NCBI GenBank assembly: GCA_958450325.1
Contig: OY288243.1
Span: forward strand, 60,806,606-60,870,605
Direction: 5' to 3'
DNA: 64,000 nt
Origin: Agrostemma githago
Lineage: Eukaryota > Streptophyta > Magnoliopsida > Caryophyllales > Caryophyllaceae
This document shows, in pieces, positions 10,419 to 20,875 of this stretch. Each line of letters starts with the position of its first letter. The stretch's first letter is position 1. The position numbers were made by a program, and so were the translations under genes. A model generated the notes under the pieces. The model was not told where the DNA came from. It saw only the letters and a list, made by a program, of their open reading frames with translations, and searched no databases.

Positions 10419-10669
10419 ATCCCGTTCGGGAAAAGGTCTTCCCGTTCGGGATGGTGAAAAATCCCGATCTGGATTTTTCCTTCCCGTTCGGGTTGCAGGT
10501 GCATTTTGGAGCAACTACTGTGAGCTCTTCCCGATCGGGATTTTTCATTCCCGATCGGGATGTCAGGAAAACCCGATCGGGATTATCCCTTCCCGTTTGG
10601 GTTGAAGGTGCACTTTAACCTGGCTGCTGTGAGCCCATCCCGATCGGGATTTGTCATTCCCGATCGGGA
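10419..10669 (+). promoter_or_regulatory. Internal palindrome cluster of C upstream of ATHILA ORF
   Basis: About ten copies of TCCCGATCGGGA and variants (TTCCCGTTCGGGA, ACCCGATCGGGA) repeat the set found in the LTR. They stand 520-770 bases before the ATG of the next ORF. The stretch 10670-11187 is C/T-rich and ATG-poor, like a plant 5' leader. I infer an internal promoter built from the same module as the LTR promoter. A convincing TATA box is not visible; ATATCAC near 10769 is a weak candidate. Confidence 0.55.
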
Positions 10670-11187
10670 CGGCGTAGCCTCAAGCCCAGTTCGCCCGTTT
10701 GAAGCCTAGCCTGACCCGCCCCACTCCCTTCCCTCTTACAACCTTCCTATTTTCCCAACCCAATCCCATATCACTACACATAACTCTACCAATCTTCATC
10801 TTCAACCTCTCTCCAAAACCCCCATCTTCAAAACCTAACCCCAAAATCACCATTAATCTTCCATTTCTCCACCAAACTTCACCAAATCACTTCCAAAACT
10901 TCACAAAATCGATTTCTATCTCATCCATAAGTGTCCTAAACCCATTTTCTACCTTCAAAACTCCCAAAAACTGAAAAAAAATCGAGTTTTTGTGCCAATT
11001 TTTCTCAAAATCCGAAAATTGGTATTTCATCTAATACTCGATTTGTCTTATTAAGCTTCACTTGGGTAGCTTATTTCTTCGATATTAAGCTTCTTTGAGG
11101 TATTTTTGGTGGGTTTTAGCTCTTATTTGTGGGAAGGAAATATTTTTGTTTTTGGTACACTAGCACTCTAAGTCTTCATCATCCATT
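10670..11187 (+). other. C/T-rich leader before the ATHILA-like ORF
   Basis: No credible gene. The first half is strongly pyrimidine-rich (runs such as CCCACTCCCTTCCCTC) with A-rich interruptions and then becomes AT-rich before the ATG at 11188. F has a similar C/A/T-rich leader before its ATHILA ORF. The character fits a 5' untranslated region. Confidence 0.4.
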
Positions 11188-12756
11188 ATGGCACCAAAGA
11201 AGAGAGGGGGATCAGTGATTAGCAGAAAAAGAAAGGATGCTTCGAGTTCGAGAGCCGAGCCCGAGCCCATGGTCGAGGTTGAGGAGCAGGAAATTGTTCG
11301 TCTCCCGGAGTTTCCCAGTCTGATTTTTGAGTCGGACGAGCAAAAGGAAAAATTTATCAAGCTCCTTGGTAAGCCCCTCGAACCAACTAGATTCATATGC
11401 AAAATTATTCTTCGAAAGCTTGGAATTTTGGACCAATGTAGGGAATTCTTTGTCGGGATGGGTATGGAAGTTCTATTCGACATGCATGAGCTCACCTATA
11501 GGCAACTCACCTTAGAGTTCCTAAGTAGCTTTCGTCTCGAAATTAGATCCCGACCGCACCGAGTTTATTTCCGAATCAATAACACATCCCTCATGTACAC
11601 CCTAGACGACTTTGGTGAGCTCTTGGGCATTCCGAAGGTTACCGATGGTCAGGTACCCAATGAATTTAATGTGGCCGACGTATGGCATAGTATCACGGGT
11701 CTCACACTTGTGGATTTTAGACACTTGTCTAGTCGCCTTGTCCACCACCCGGTCATACGCATATGGCAGCGTTTTGTAGCGGGTACTATTTTCGGGAGGT
11801 GTGAGACGGGTACCTACACTAGGCAAGAGCTAACCTTAGTCGGGGGGTACTTGAATTTAAAGAGGAAAAAACGATTCACCCCCGACGTTGCACTTGCACT
11901 AGCCAAGCATTTCGAGAAGATAGCCAAGGGGGGGAAGCATTTGAGGGAAATTGCTATTGGGGGCCTCGTTACTCATATAGCCAAGAGGGCAATTCCGACA
12001 TTTAGGGAGGACGGTTTAATCCCCGTACCGGGGGGCACAAGATTAGATGAGGACCGTTTATCTAGGTATCATCGATGGATTAATTATGATAATAGGCTTA
12101 GAAAGTACCTTTGGAGCACGGGGGGTCGGACGCACTTTCTCCTACCGTGCGATACACTTCCGGCCCTTGCGCCTTTGCAACGGTCCGCCATGCCGGTTCA
12201 AGAACCAAATCTTTTATTGCCTTTTATCGGAAATGATCAAGGTGCCTCCTCCTCCCATGGACCCCGACCACGAGCTCGTCCCCAACTCCCGGCTCAACAA
12301 CAACAACAACAACAAGCTGCACTACCCCAACACTACTATCCCACCCCCCCGTCATTCATTAACGTCCCTCCGTATGCACCCTACACTCCCTTTGTCTACC
12401 CTTCGCCCCCGGCCGACCTTTCTATGGCCGCTATGCTTAATGCCCTACATCTTGGGCAATATGAGCATAGGAGGGATGACTATTATGCCCAATACCCCGG
12501 GTACCACCTCCTAGCTCAGCAAGGGTATATAAACCCGCAAGGGAACCTCCCATCGTGGTATATACCGGAATACTTTCAAGGCCACGGTAACCCTAGCACT
12601 AGTGGCGGTGTGACTAACGATGAGGAGTTCGAGGAGGAGGACGCTTGGGATGTGAACATGGGCGAGGGTGACGGTGATGATGATGATGACGGTGATGATG
12701 ATGATGACGATGATGGCGAGGATGACGGTGATGATGATGATGACGGTGATTACTAG
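11188..12756 (+). CDS. ATHILA ORF1-like protein of element C
   Basis: 522 residues. The N-terminus is basic (KKRGGSVISRKRK), like a nuclear localisation signal. Residues about 45-300 resemble the ATHILA ORF-1 family of plant retrotransposons: YRQLTLEFLSSF, then VYFRINNTSLMYTLDDFGELLGIP, then a helical region with HLREIAIGGLVTHIA. A Pro/Gln/Tyr-rich region follows (about 345-475, with seven consecutive Gln). The last 40 or so residues are nearly all Asp, Glu and Gly. No signal peptide or membrane span is visible, so I do not call it an envelope protein although it sits where env would. Relatives are at 16575-17027 (D) and 46642-47467 (F). Function is unknown. The intact frame in a young element suggests selection. 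Confidence 0.85.
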   Translation: MAPKKRGGSVISRKRKDASSSRAEPEPMVEVEEQEIVRLPEFPSLIFESDEQKEKFIKLLGKPLEPTRFICKIILRKLGILDQCREFFVGMGMEVLFDMHELTYRQLTLEFLSSFRLEIRSRPHRVYFRINNTSLMYTLDDFGELLGIPKVTDGQVPNEFNVADVWHSITGLTLVDFRHLSSRLVHHPVIRIWQRFVAGTIFGRCETGTYTRQELTLVGGYLNLKRKKRFTPDVALALAKHFEKIAKGGKHLREIAIGGLVTHIAKRAIPTFREDGLIPVPGGTRLDEDRLSRYHRWINYDNRLRKYLWSTGGRTHFLLPCDTLPALAPLQRSAMPVQEPNLLLPFIGNDQGASSSHGPRPRARPQLPAQQQQQQQAALPQHYYPTPPSFINVPPYAPYTPFVYPSPPADLSMAAMLNALHLGQYEHRRDDYYAQYPGYHLLAQQGYINPQGNLPSWYIPEYFQGHGNPSTSGGVTNDEEFEEEDAWDVNMGEGDGDDDDDGDDDDDDDGEDDGDDDDDGDY

Positions 12757-12815
12757 CCTCGATGATGAAGAGGCGATTGGGTGGCCTTAGGGGCCTTCAT
12801 GATTGCTCCCGGTGG

Positions 12816-13088
12816 CTCTTGACGACGTGATTACGTCAAGAGTTACTTCAAAATCCAAAATGACAATTGGTAATTCTTTTCCTTAGTTTTTATTTCTATT
12901 TATTTATTTAAGTTTTTTTTTAAGGATTAATCGTTAGAAATTAGTGGAAATTGGGCGGAATCCGGGCTAGGTGACTTGATTACACCTAGTCCTCCCCTCC
13001 CATTTCCTTTTATTTCTTCTTTTTATTTCTTCCCCATCCATATCTTTTTCTTGTCTCGGCCCATGGTGACTTGACTACACCCCGGCCG
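12816..13088 (+). ncRNA. Series of three hairpins with a conserved 9-nt loop (C)
   Basis: Hairpin 1 (12816-12842): 9-bp perfect stem CTCTTGACG with CGTCAAGAG, loop ACGTGATTA. Hairpin 2 (12967-12989): stem CTAGGTG with CACCTAG, loop ACTTGATTA. Hairpin 3 (13057-13088): stem GGTG with CACC, loop ACTTGACTA, plus an outer stem CGGCC with GGCCG. Element F has the same three in the same order on its strand (46168-45975), with loop 1 identical and stems changed in a compensatory way. Both are preceded by TTGCTCCCGGT. They lie just after the ATHILA ORF, so they are probably a structured part of the 3' untranslated RNA. No function is known to me. Confidence 0.7.
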
Positions 13089-13181
13089 GACACATTCTAC
13101 TCTTTTCTCCATTTTACTTTTTGATTTTTAGCTTTATTTTCGTAGTTTATTTACTTTTTCTTTTGTGCTCCATGCACTACG

Positions 13182-13220
13182 GTCGAGCATGAGGACATGG
13201 CTCGACTTAAGTGTGGGGGA
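13182..13220 (+). promoter_or_regulatory. Internal polypurine tract with hairpin (C)
   Basis: Stem GTCGAGC with GCTCGAC encloses a loop containing GAGGAC, then TTAAGTGTGGGGGAG. It is the same design as the 3' polypurine tract at 14936-14973 but 1.75 kb upstream, with no LTR after it. It may be a second plus-strand priming site, comparable with the central polypurine tract of some retroelements. Confidence 0.55.
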
Positions 13221-14935
13221 GCGATATTCTAGCGTAGTTAGCTTTATTTTCTTAGTTTTTGAAAAAAAAAAAAAAAACCTAAAAATTTGAAAAATTTTCG
13301 CAAAAATCAAAAAAGATTTTCCTTTTGTGTGTTTTTCTTTTATGTCATTGTGTAGTATATTTGTTTTGTTGTGTGTTTTGCCTCCCCCTTTTCTTGATAG
13401 GTTGCCTAATCGCCATTAGCTTTGGAGAGCTTTCAAGATTTCCGGTATCATCTTTATCCCTTTTTCTTCTTTATCTCTTGTGGAGCTTGGAGGAGATTGG
13501 GATGTTGTGTGCTCGGGTGGAGCTTTGTAAAGTTTGTGGGTGATTTGGTGATTTGTTTGGAAGCTAGGGGTGGTGTTTGTGTTATGTATGTGTTCGTTTT
13601 GTGTTGTTCTTGTTTTGTTGCTTTTGTTTCTTTTTCTTTCGTTTTCGTTGAGTCTTTGTTTTGTGTTTTGTTGTGTGTCTTGTGTGTAAATGGTTTTCGA
13701 AAATCCGGTTTAGAGGCTAGTGTGTGCGTGTGTACTTTCCCTTTTTAGTAGTGAAAATCGAGTCTTGGACTTTAATCTAGTAGAATGACCCTAAATCAAT
13801 GATTTCGTTGGTCCTTTACCTTGAGTCCACCTAGCTTACTAGGGATTTACTACGGGATTTGCATTTTGACCATTATGACCACCCACGGTGTGAAAAGGCC
13901 TTGGTTACCGAGTCTCGTCCCTTAGGTGACCGTGTCTAGGATCGTTTGATTAGTCCAAGTTCTCCACTTTTTGTGGGTTTGAAGGGGAGGGCCCGTCCCG
14001 ACTCACCCATTAGCCTACCTCCTACACATATCCACACAATAAAATTGCAAAGTGTTGATTTCTCTCTTTCTTAATTGTCAAGAAATGCCAAAAATGCCAA
14101 ATCAAGCCAAAAAGGGCAAAGAAAAGAAAAAGATAGAAAATGAAAGAAAGAAAAGAATGAAGAAAAAAGAAAAGGCACAAAAGCCAAAAAGAAAATAGAA
14201 AAGAAGAAAAAAAAGAAATGGCATGGCAAAACAAACGAGCAAAAATGCAAAAGAAAAGAGAAAATGCCAAAAGAAAATCGTCTCACAAAAAGATTATATC
14301 CCCACAAAAATAAGCCTTTTTCCGACTTTTTCCGTGAAGAGCCTACCAAAGGACCGAGTCCCGAGGAAGGATGATAGCGGCATTAGTCGGTCTTCCCTCA
14401 TTTTGCATGTTTTCCACCTTTTTACTTGGACTAGTTAGGCGGTTTCGGACACGGGACGACCCTCTTGGCTCACGCTAAAGGGGGCGGGGTCTCACTTACC
14501 TACAGTGTCGACTAACACCGTGGTTCTTTACTTCCCACTCCGCCGATCGTCCCGTAGTACGTTTTTAGAAAGTTAGGAGGACCTAGGTAAGTTACCAACG
14601 TTTTTGTTGCTTTGTCGTCATACTATTAGGGTTTAGTCCACCTCGGTTCGTATTGCTAGTTTGGGAACGTTGTTACTTACCTCGAGTCCTAAACCGGTGC
14701 TTCTTTCACCGCTTTTAGAGGGAAGCGGTATTTGCTTTTCTTTTGGGTGCAACCTTTTGTGTATTTGTTCGTATGCTTGTTTGTTTGTGTGTCTTGTGTC
14801 CGGTTGCATCCGCAGTTTTGTCGCAAGACCCGACATGCCTTTCGGGGTGCACTTTTCCTCTAAGTGCACTCGCGTGAGTTAAAAGGGCGTAGGGTGCGCT
14901 AATACCCATTCGGCTATTATAGTAGTTAGTATGTG
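13221..14935 (+). other. Long 3' non-coding region of C, conserved with F
   Basis: There are no credible genes; small open frames are in low-complexity T-rich or A/G-rich tracts. From about 13755 to 14650 the sequence aligns by eye with the minus strand of 37560-36720 in element F, including TTTAATCTAGTAGAATGA, CCGAGTCCCGAGG and ACGACCCTCTTGGC, in the same order and spacing. An A/G-rich tract lies at 14060-14290. Conservation of this non-coding stretch between elements with unrelated LTRs suggests a function in RNA packaging or priming. Confidence 0.7.
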
Positions 14936-14973
14936 CTTACTCGAGGGCGAGTAAGGGTTAAGTGTGGGGGAGT
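14936..14973 (+). promoter_or_regulatory. 3' polypurine tract with hairpin (C)
   Basis: A perfect 8-bp stem CTTACTCG with CGAGTAAG closes a loop AGGG, followed by AAGTGTGGGGGAGT and then the LTR start TGATAAG at 14974. This is the plus-strand primer site for reverse transcription. Confidence 0.85.
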
Positions 14974-16574
14974 TGATAAGTGTAGTTTGTAGTGCCTATT
15001 TTCATAGTGTTTTGGTCCCATTTCCTTGTAGAATCGCTCCTTGGGAGCGGTTTAGGGGGCTTCTTATGCTTCCTTTAGTTCGTTTCAGGTTCCCGAGACC
15101 GATTTGGAAGAGTTGGAGCGATTCTGACTCTATACATACACATTTTGGAGCCAACGAGATAAAGGAACGACGACTCGATGCCTTGGAATCGACCCCGAGA
15201 CCTTGGGACCCAATCCCGGGCCTCCGAGACCCGATCCCAAGTCCCGAGAATCGATGAGAAGTCCATGTTAAGCAAGGAGGGACCAAAAAGATCATATTGG
15301 AGGCCTACAAGACCCATCCCGATCGGGAAGGCCTAAAACCCGATCGGGATGAAGTGCACAAAGGAGACGGCCACTGGAAAGAGTTCCCGACCGGATCCCA
15401 GAATTCCCGATCGGGAAAGTGAGGTTTCCCGATCGGGATTGCCCATTCCCGATCGGGAAAGTGCCGCTGCTGCCCGCGTGAATTTTGTCTCTTCTTCCCT
15501 TCTATTTGTAACCCTATAAATACTTCCCTCTGGTATTGTTTAGGGGGACTACCTTAGTTTAGCCTCTCTTAAGTCTCTCTACATCACATAAACCCTAGAT
15601 TTAGTCTCTCAAATTAGTTTGAATCTCTCTTTAATTATTAGTTGATCTTAGTTAATTAGTCTTGTATTAAGAAGTTACTTGAAGATTTCTCCAAGATTGA
15701 CAACCTTGGGATTACTTGGGTTTCTCTTTTATGCAAGATATCACCTTTTCTTCATCCTAGTGTTGGTATAATACTTCTTTACTCTTGTTCTTTATTATTA
15801 ATCCAAGTTTGAATCTTTACTTAGTGTAGATTGTTATTTCTCATATTGTTCTTAATGATGAATGTTAGGGTTATGGTGATGTTTTCTCTTGTTATTGTTG
15901 TAATAAGTTTGATCATGAGTGAGTAGTTTATTTGTGGGTTAGTAGGGGGATTAAGGGTAGATTATGGGTTACTAGGGTTTGATTAGGAGTAAAGGATGGT
16001 TCTTTATTGCTAGTCACATATTTTGCTCACCATGTGTTTGTTGATATGCTTGTATGAGTTGTAGTGGCCATGCTTCTCATGCTAGTCTTCTTCTACCCAT
16101 TGTTTGCTTCGTGTGTGGACGTGTTGAGCATTGTCATCGACATCGGTTTAAGTTGCTATCGCCCGGACCGAACCTAGCAATTAGGAGGCACCTACAGCCT
16201 TGATCGACCCAAGTCACCCTTCTACACTTATGAACCCGACCTAGCCCACTCCTTTCTTCCATATTTGCGTCATCTTGCTAGTTAGTCAAAATTTCCTTTA
16301 GTTTGATAGTTGGTTTGATTATTAGCATTGTTTAGCAATTGGTAGTCTTGTTCATCATGGTTCATCATTAGTCTAGTTCCTACTTCTCCTCCTTCATAGT
16401 TTTCCATTTATCGCTTATTTGTGTTTGTTTGTGTAACCTAGTCTCGTTTTAGGCCGATTTAGTCTAAGCATTGCAATACCGTCTCCGTGGACACGACCCG
16501 ACTTACCCTAACTACCGTTAGGTGCCAGTTGGTTAATTAATTGGTGGTGGGATCCACGACAAATCCTACCATCA
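14974..16574 (+). repeat. 3' LTR of element C
   Basis: It begins TGATAAGTG after the polypurine tract and ends CCATCA. It carries the palindrome cluster at 15317-15458, TATA at 15514-15522 and the U5 motif near 16481-16509. Eight substitutions separate it from the 5' LTR. Right of it the minus-strand ORF of D begins directly. Confidence 0.95.
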
Positions 16575-17027
16575 CTTAGCCCCCTCATAAGCACTCCTAG
16601 CAATTTTCAACCAAAACTCATCCATCATACGCGTAGTAGGAGTCAGAAACGCCGCCCCCCCTCTCGGTGCTATACCCAACGCCTCCCTTAATTCTGTGAA
16701 GCGTACATCTCGTTCTGAATCTCCGAGATGAAAAGTAATGTGAGGGGGGTCGTCATCACGATGTACTTCTAAGGTGGACAAGAATTCAAGTGTATAACGC
16801 TTATACGTGCTCGCGTGCATATCGTAAAAGTTTGCTAACCCAATACGAGTCAATAATGTCAACACCTCTTCCCTAATCCCGAGCAACTCCAATGCCAAAT
16901 TATCGACAAACTTAGTTGACATAATAACTCGATCAAATAGTTGACGCCATACCGATTTCTGTTTCGCACTCAAATTCTTACACCCCATATAATCAACCGC
17001 GGTCGTCTTTTGCTTCTTTCGGGCCAT
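16575..17027 (-). pseudogene. ATHILA ORF1-like fragment of element D
   Basis: On the minus strand the ATG at 17027-17025 starts MARKKQKTT, similar in basic character to the start of the C protein. About 150 residues follow with the family pattern (FYDMHASTYKRYTLEFLSTL, then ITFHLGDSERDVRFTELREALGI). It is cut at 16574 where element C begins; the C-terminal half is lost from the window. The frame is open over what remains. It stands downstream of gag-protease of D, as in C. Confidence 0.8.
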
Positions 17028-17396
17028 GACTACACAAACTGAGACAACCAACACTAACCCAAGACAGAACCTCTACCGAAACTGACCAACTAGAAAGAAA
17101 ATGGAGATGGACTAAGACTCGAATCAACAACCGGTATCTATTCTGACTGCTCAGGACAGCACAACACACACACTCGATGACATACAACTAACAACATATC
17201 AAACCGATAAATCACACTCCGACCGTGACACAGCAGCCTATGCTGAACAGCATTTCAAAGAAAAGAGTGAGAAGAGGGGTTTGTAAACTTACTAACCGAC
17301 AACGAAAAGCCTAACTACTGTTGGAAAGCCGAACTGAAGACCAACGATGACGACGCACACCGACAGCGACAAACACGAACAACAGACCCACTATGA

Positions 17397-17804
17397 CACA
17401 CGCGAGTCGCCTGAAACTCGCGCGACTCGCCTAAACGTGGACCACGACCTCCGACGGCAACTGACTTCGCGAACAACGACGGAAAACAAATTGACGCCGG
17501 CGAACGCAGACCAACGGTGCTGACCGGCGACTCACGACAGGAACCAGAAGTGAAGGGAAGAGGATTATGGTTGTGAAGAGATCAAAGGGTTTTGAATTTG
17601 GGGTAATTGATAAAGAATTGAAAAAAAAAGAAATTAGGGTTTTGAATTAGGGAAAATTAGATTAGGAATAGGGAAATATGAAGTGAAGAGAGGGAGTCGG
17701 GTAATTTGTTTTCAATTTTTTTTTAAAATAATAATAAAAAAGTGACCTGCGTGTGAAGGGTCCCGCGAGTCGCATAGGGTCCGCGCGACTCGCGTGGCTG
17801 CCTG
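17397..17804 (-). promoter_or_regulatory. Internal GCGAGTCGC repeats of element D
   Basis: Pairs of the odd-centred palindrome GCGAGTCGC / GCGACTCGC occur at about 17401-17431 and 17764-17795, with degenerate CTAGTCGCCC copies near 17860-17885. The LTR of D has the same motif at 21965-21993. They lie between protease and the ATHILA ORF, the position occupied by palindromes in C and F. The sequence between 17400 and 17760 reads as a C/T-rich leader on the minus strand. A TATA box is not clear. Confidence 0.5.
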
Positions 17805-18027
17805 TAACTCCATTCTTTTTTTTCTTCAATTTTGCTCAGATTTCGAGGGATCTCCACACTAGTCGCCCAGGACCCATGCTAGTCGCCCCATCTCCTGGAA
17901 AATCGACGCTCTTCTCCTATTAAAACATAAAAAGTTAGTAATAAAAACTAAGTTTAAGAAAACAACGAAATTAATACTACGACCTATGACCCGTAAAATA
18001 AAATTTTACAATAAAAATCTACAAAGC

Positions 18028-18056
18028 GGGTTGCCTCCCGGAAGCGCTTTTGTTTA
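18028..18056 (-). other. GCGCTTCCGGGAGGCAAC motif (D)
   Basis: Minus strand TTAAACAAAAGCGCTTCC runs straight into GGGAGGCAACCCGC, immediately downstream of the gag-protease stop. It matches the motif at 1214-1240 in element A. Confidence 0.5.
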
Positions 18057-18083
18057 AAGTCGTTCGCTTGACTGAGATGGAGG

Positions 18084-20757
18084 TTAGGTAGAAAACGTCA
18101 TGTCCGAGAGCTTGCTTCTCCCGACACCCGATTCACTACTCCTTTCACGAGTCGGCTTAAGTCTTATGCCGACTACATCTTTCACTTTTCCATTTTGAAA
18201 TTGTAAGACCGTTGGACACTTGCTTGAGCTCTTTCGACCCATCCATTGATTGAGCCACAACCTTGGTTTACCTTTATTCAGCTCCGCGTCCTTACGCGAC
18301 TCCCAAAGAATGACACACTTGGGTCCCTTAGAAGGAGATTCCTGCACATCTTTAAACAACAATTCCTTGCTAGAAGGGGTAGAGGAAATCGGTTTAGGAA
18401 CCGATTTCACCACTTCTTCTTGTGAGTTAGGAGATAAATGATCAAAAATATCAACACGACACAAGGTATTGTCTTTCGGGGAGTAGGGAATAGGTTTATT
18501 TATGTCGAATTTAACGACCTTCCCCCCAAACTCCATACTCAGTGAACCATTAGGGACATCAATTTTTGTTCCTGCGGTCTTTAAGAAAGGTCGTCCTAGA
18601 ATGATAGGAGTTGCGCTATAATCATGTTCCATGTCTAAAACATAAAAATCGGCCGGGAAGACCAACTTATCACCTTTAACTAGGACATTCTCGACAACTC
18701 CCTTAGGATAGACACTCGATCGATCCGCTAGTTGCACTACTTTCCCGGTTCCCTTCATAGGACCAAGTGTAAGAGATTCGTAGATAGAAAGAGGGATGAC
18801 ATTAATGGAAGCTCCCAAATCTAACATAGACTTTTCAAACAAGGTATCCCCTATGGTGCAAGGTATAGTGAACATGCCCGGGTCTCCACATTTAGAGGGT
18901 AATTTCTTTTGATAAATAGCCGACGCATATTCACTAACCTCCCCTTTCTTAGCTCCCTTCAACTTGTTTTTCCTTTTAATAGTACATAATTCTTTCAAGA
19001 ATTTAGAATATTTAGGAATACTCTTTAACAGATTAAGAAGGGGAATGTTTACCTCACACTTTTCAAATACCTCGTAGATATCCTTGTCGTGCTCATACCG
19101 ACGGGTGCACTTGAGTGCCTCGGGAAAAGGAACATCCGGTTCCGACACCGGTGTAGTAGGAGCAATCCACTCCTTCTCTTGCACATTCGGAGTTTCCTCA
19201 CCTTCCTCGATCACTAGCTCCTCTTCTTGAACCATAGCCTCCTTGGCCTTCCTCTTCGGCTTGTCGGCCTCCACTAATTGTCTCCCATTCCTTAGAGATA
19301 CCGCACTTACGTTTTCCTTTGAAAGAATGGTTTGACTAGGTAGTTTCCCCGAGTCTCGAGCCTCCAACCTACCAATGGCGGTCGCCATTTGGCCCATTTG
19401 AACTTCCAAATTTTGAATGCTAGCTTTGTTCTCCGTGTGATGTTGAAGAACCGTAGCTTGGAGATTGGACATTTGACTCGTAACTGTAGCTTGATTAGCA
19501 ACTAAGGCACGTATCATGTCCTCGGTGGACATTTGACTACTAGGTGGAGGTTGAGTAGGAACCGTGTTTGCAACTTGTTGCTTAGTAAAGAATTGTTGCG
19601 TCGATTGACCAAATTGATTACCTTGATTAATTTCTTGGTCGCCTTCCCGATTCCTCCACCTCATGTTGGGGTGATGTCTCCATCCGGGATTGAAGGTATT
19701 AGAGTAAGGATCCCACACTCCGTTCACCTCCTCTTGACCTTCTTCATACATTTGAGGGCAACGCTCACTCGGGTGTCCCTCGGTAGAACAAATACCGCAC
19801 ATCATAACTTGATTCGTTTTCCCCGACATCATATTTTGGACAAGAGACGTTAAGCTATCAAATTTATGTTCAAGGCTCGAGGATGATGAATTACCTACGG
19901 CATGCACTCCCCGTTTATATTTTCGAGAAAAATCTCGAGAGCTTTCAGCTAGCTCCTGGATAACCTCTATAGCAGCATCTGGACTCTTGTTCACGATTGA
20001 TCCCCCACATGCCACATTCACAGTGCGGGCATCTTCCACGCAAAGACCTCCACAAAAGTACATCACAAGGTCTTGAGGATTGTAGCCATGATATGGGCAT
20101 GTCGCACACAGCTTCTTAAAGCGTTCCCAATATTCATACATCATCTCACCATCTCGTTGCTCCGTATTACTAATCTGCTTCTTCAACTGGGAGGCTCGAG
20201 ATGCCGGAAAGTACTTCTCAAGGAAAGCCTTCTTCATCTTCACCCATGTATCAATACTTGCCAGTGGCAAGTAATATAACCAATCTGTCGCAGAATCCTT
20301 CAATGAGAAGGGGAAGGCTCTCAGCTTGAGTTGCTCATCAGTGACGGACGCCGGTTTCATATAAGCAAACAATATGAAAGTCCGACAGATGCTTATTAGG
20401 GTCCTCATCGCTCAAACCATGGAATGTGGGTAGTTGATGGATCAAACCCGACTTCAATTCGAAAGTGGCATTTGCACCCAATGGTGGGTACGTGATGCAC
20501 AAAGGTTTTTGTACAAGGTCGGGTGCTGTCAGCTGCTTAATTGTGTTGGCCATGATATTCGACTTGTCTTCGGATTCGGAAGAAACTTCAGTATTCATGG
20601 GAATAATAGGAATATCGTTGAAAAACTCTAGATCCTCGAATTCCTGTGTACCGATAACTATTGCTCCCTCTCCGATTCTCCGTGACCTGTGAAAGGTGCG
20701 TTCAATCTCTGAGTCGAATGCCTCGAGGTTCAAGTTAGAAGAACGAGTATTATACAT
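18084..20757 (-). pseudogene. Gag-protease of element D
   Basis: The start is ATG at 20757 (MYNTRSSNLN), matching the start of the E copy at 34011. About 130 codons on, a 2-nt loss near 20362 shifts the frame; the E copy keeps the two bases. The rest is one open frame of 774 residues to 18084: gag domain (FPFSLKDSATDWLYYLPL, then YFPASRASQLKKQI), CCHC knuckle CGICSTEGHPSERC at about 19800-19760, a coiled-coil-like Gln-rich stretch, a Lys/Glu linker, and a protease with LDLGASINVIP near 18820 and PIILGRPFL near 18600. No stop separates gag and protease here, unlike A, C and F. No reverse transcriptase follows, so D was also non-autonomous. Confidence 0.9.
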
Positions 20758-20852
20758 TAACTACACAAAATAAAATAAAATAAAATTAAACTAGCTATAA
20801 TAAAAAAAAATTAAAAACTACACTATAAAACACAAAAATAATTAATACCGAT

Positions 20853-20870
20853 TCCCCGGCAACGGCGCCA
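20853..20870 (-). other. Primer binding site, tRNA-Asp type (D)
   Basis: The minus strand reads TGGCGCCGTTGCCGGGGA, identical to the site in C. It fixes the 5' LTR of D on its right. Confidence 0.9.
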
Positions 20871-20875
20871 AAATT

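Larger units (their letters stand above)
5102..16574 (+). mobile_element. Young non-autonomous Athila-like element C
   Basis: The element is LTR, tRNA-Asp primer site, gag, protease, palindrome cluster, ATHILA-like ORF, hairpin series, internal polypurine hairpin, long conserved 3' non-coding part, polypurine tract, LTR. I counted eight substitutions and no indel between the LTRs over 1594 bp, so the insertion is recent. There is no reverse transcriptase, RNase H or integrase, so it must rely on another element. It shares gag type, ATHILA ORF and 3' non-coding sequence with element F, which does have pol. It lacks its own target duplication: the left flank is the GCCGG junction and the right flank is CTTAG. 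Confidence 0.85.

Noticed and set aside
11188..12756. Envelope glycoprotein in the env position of C
   Set aside because: No signal peptide, membrane span or cysteine pattern; it fits the ATHILA ORF-1 family instead.
14022..14349. Phe-rich minus-strand frames in the 3' region of C
   Set aside because: They are the complement of an A/G-rich tract.
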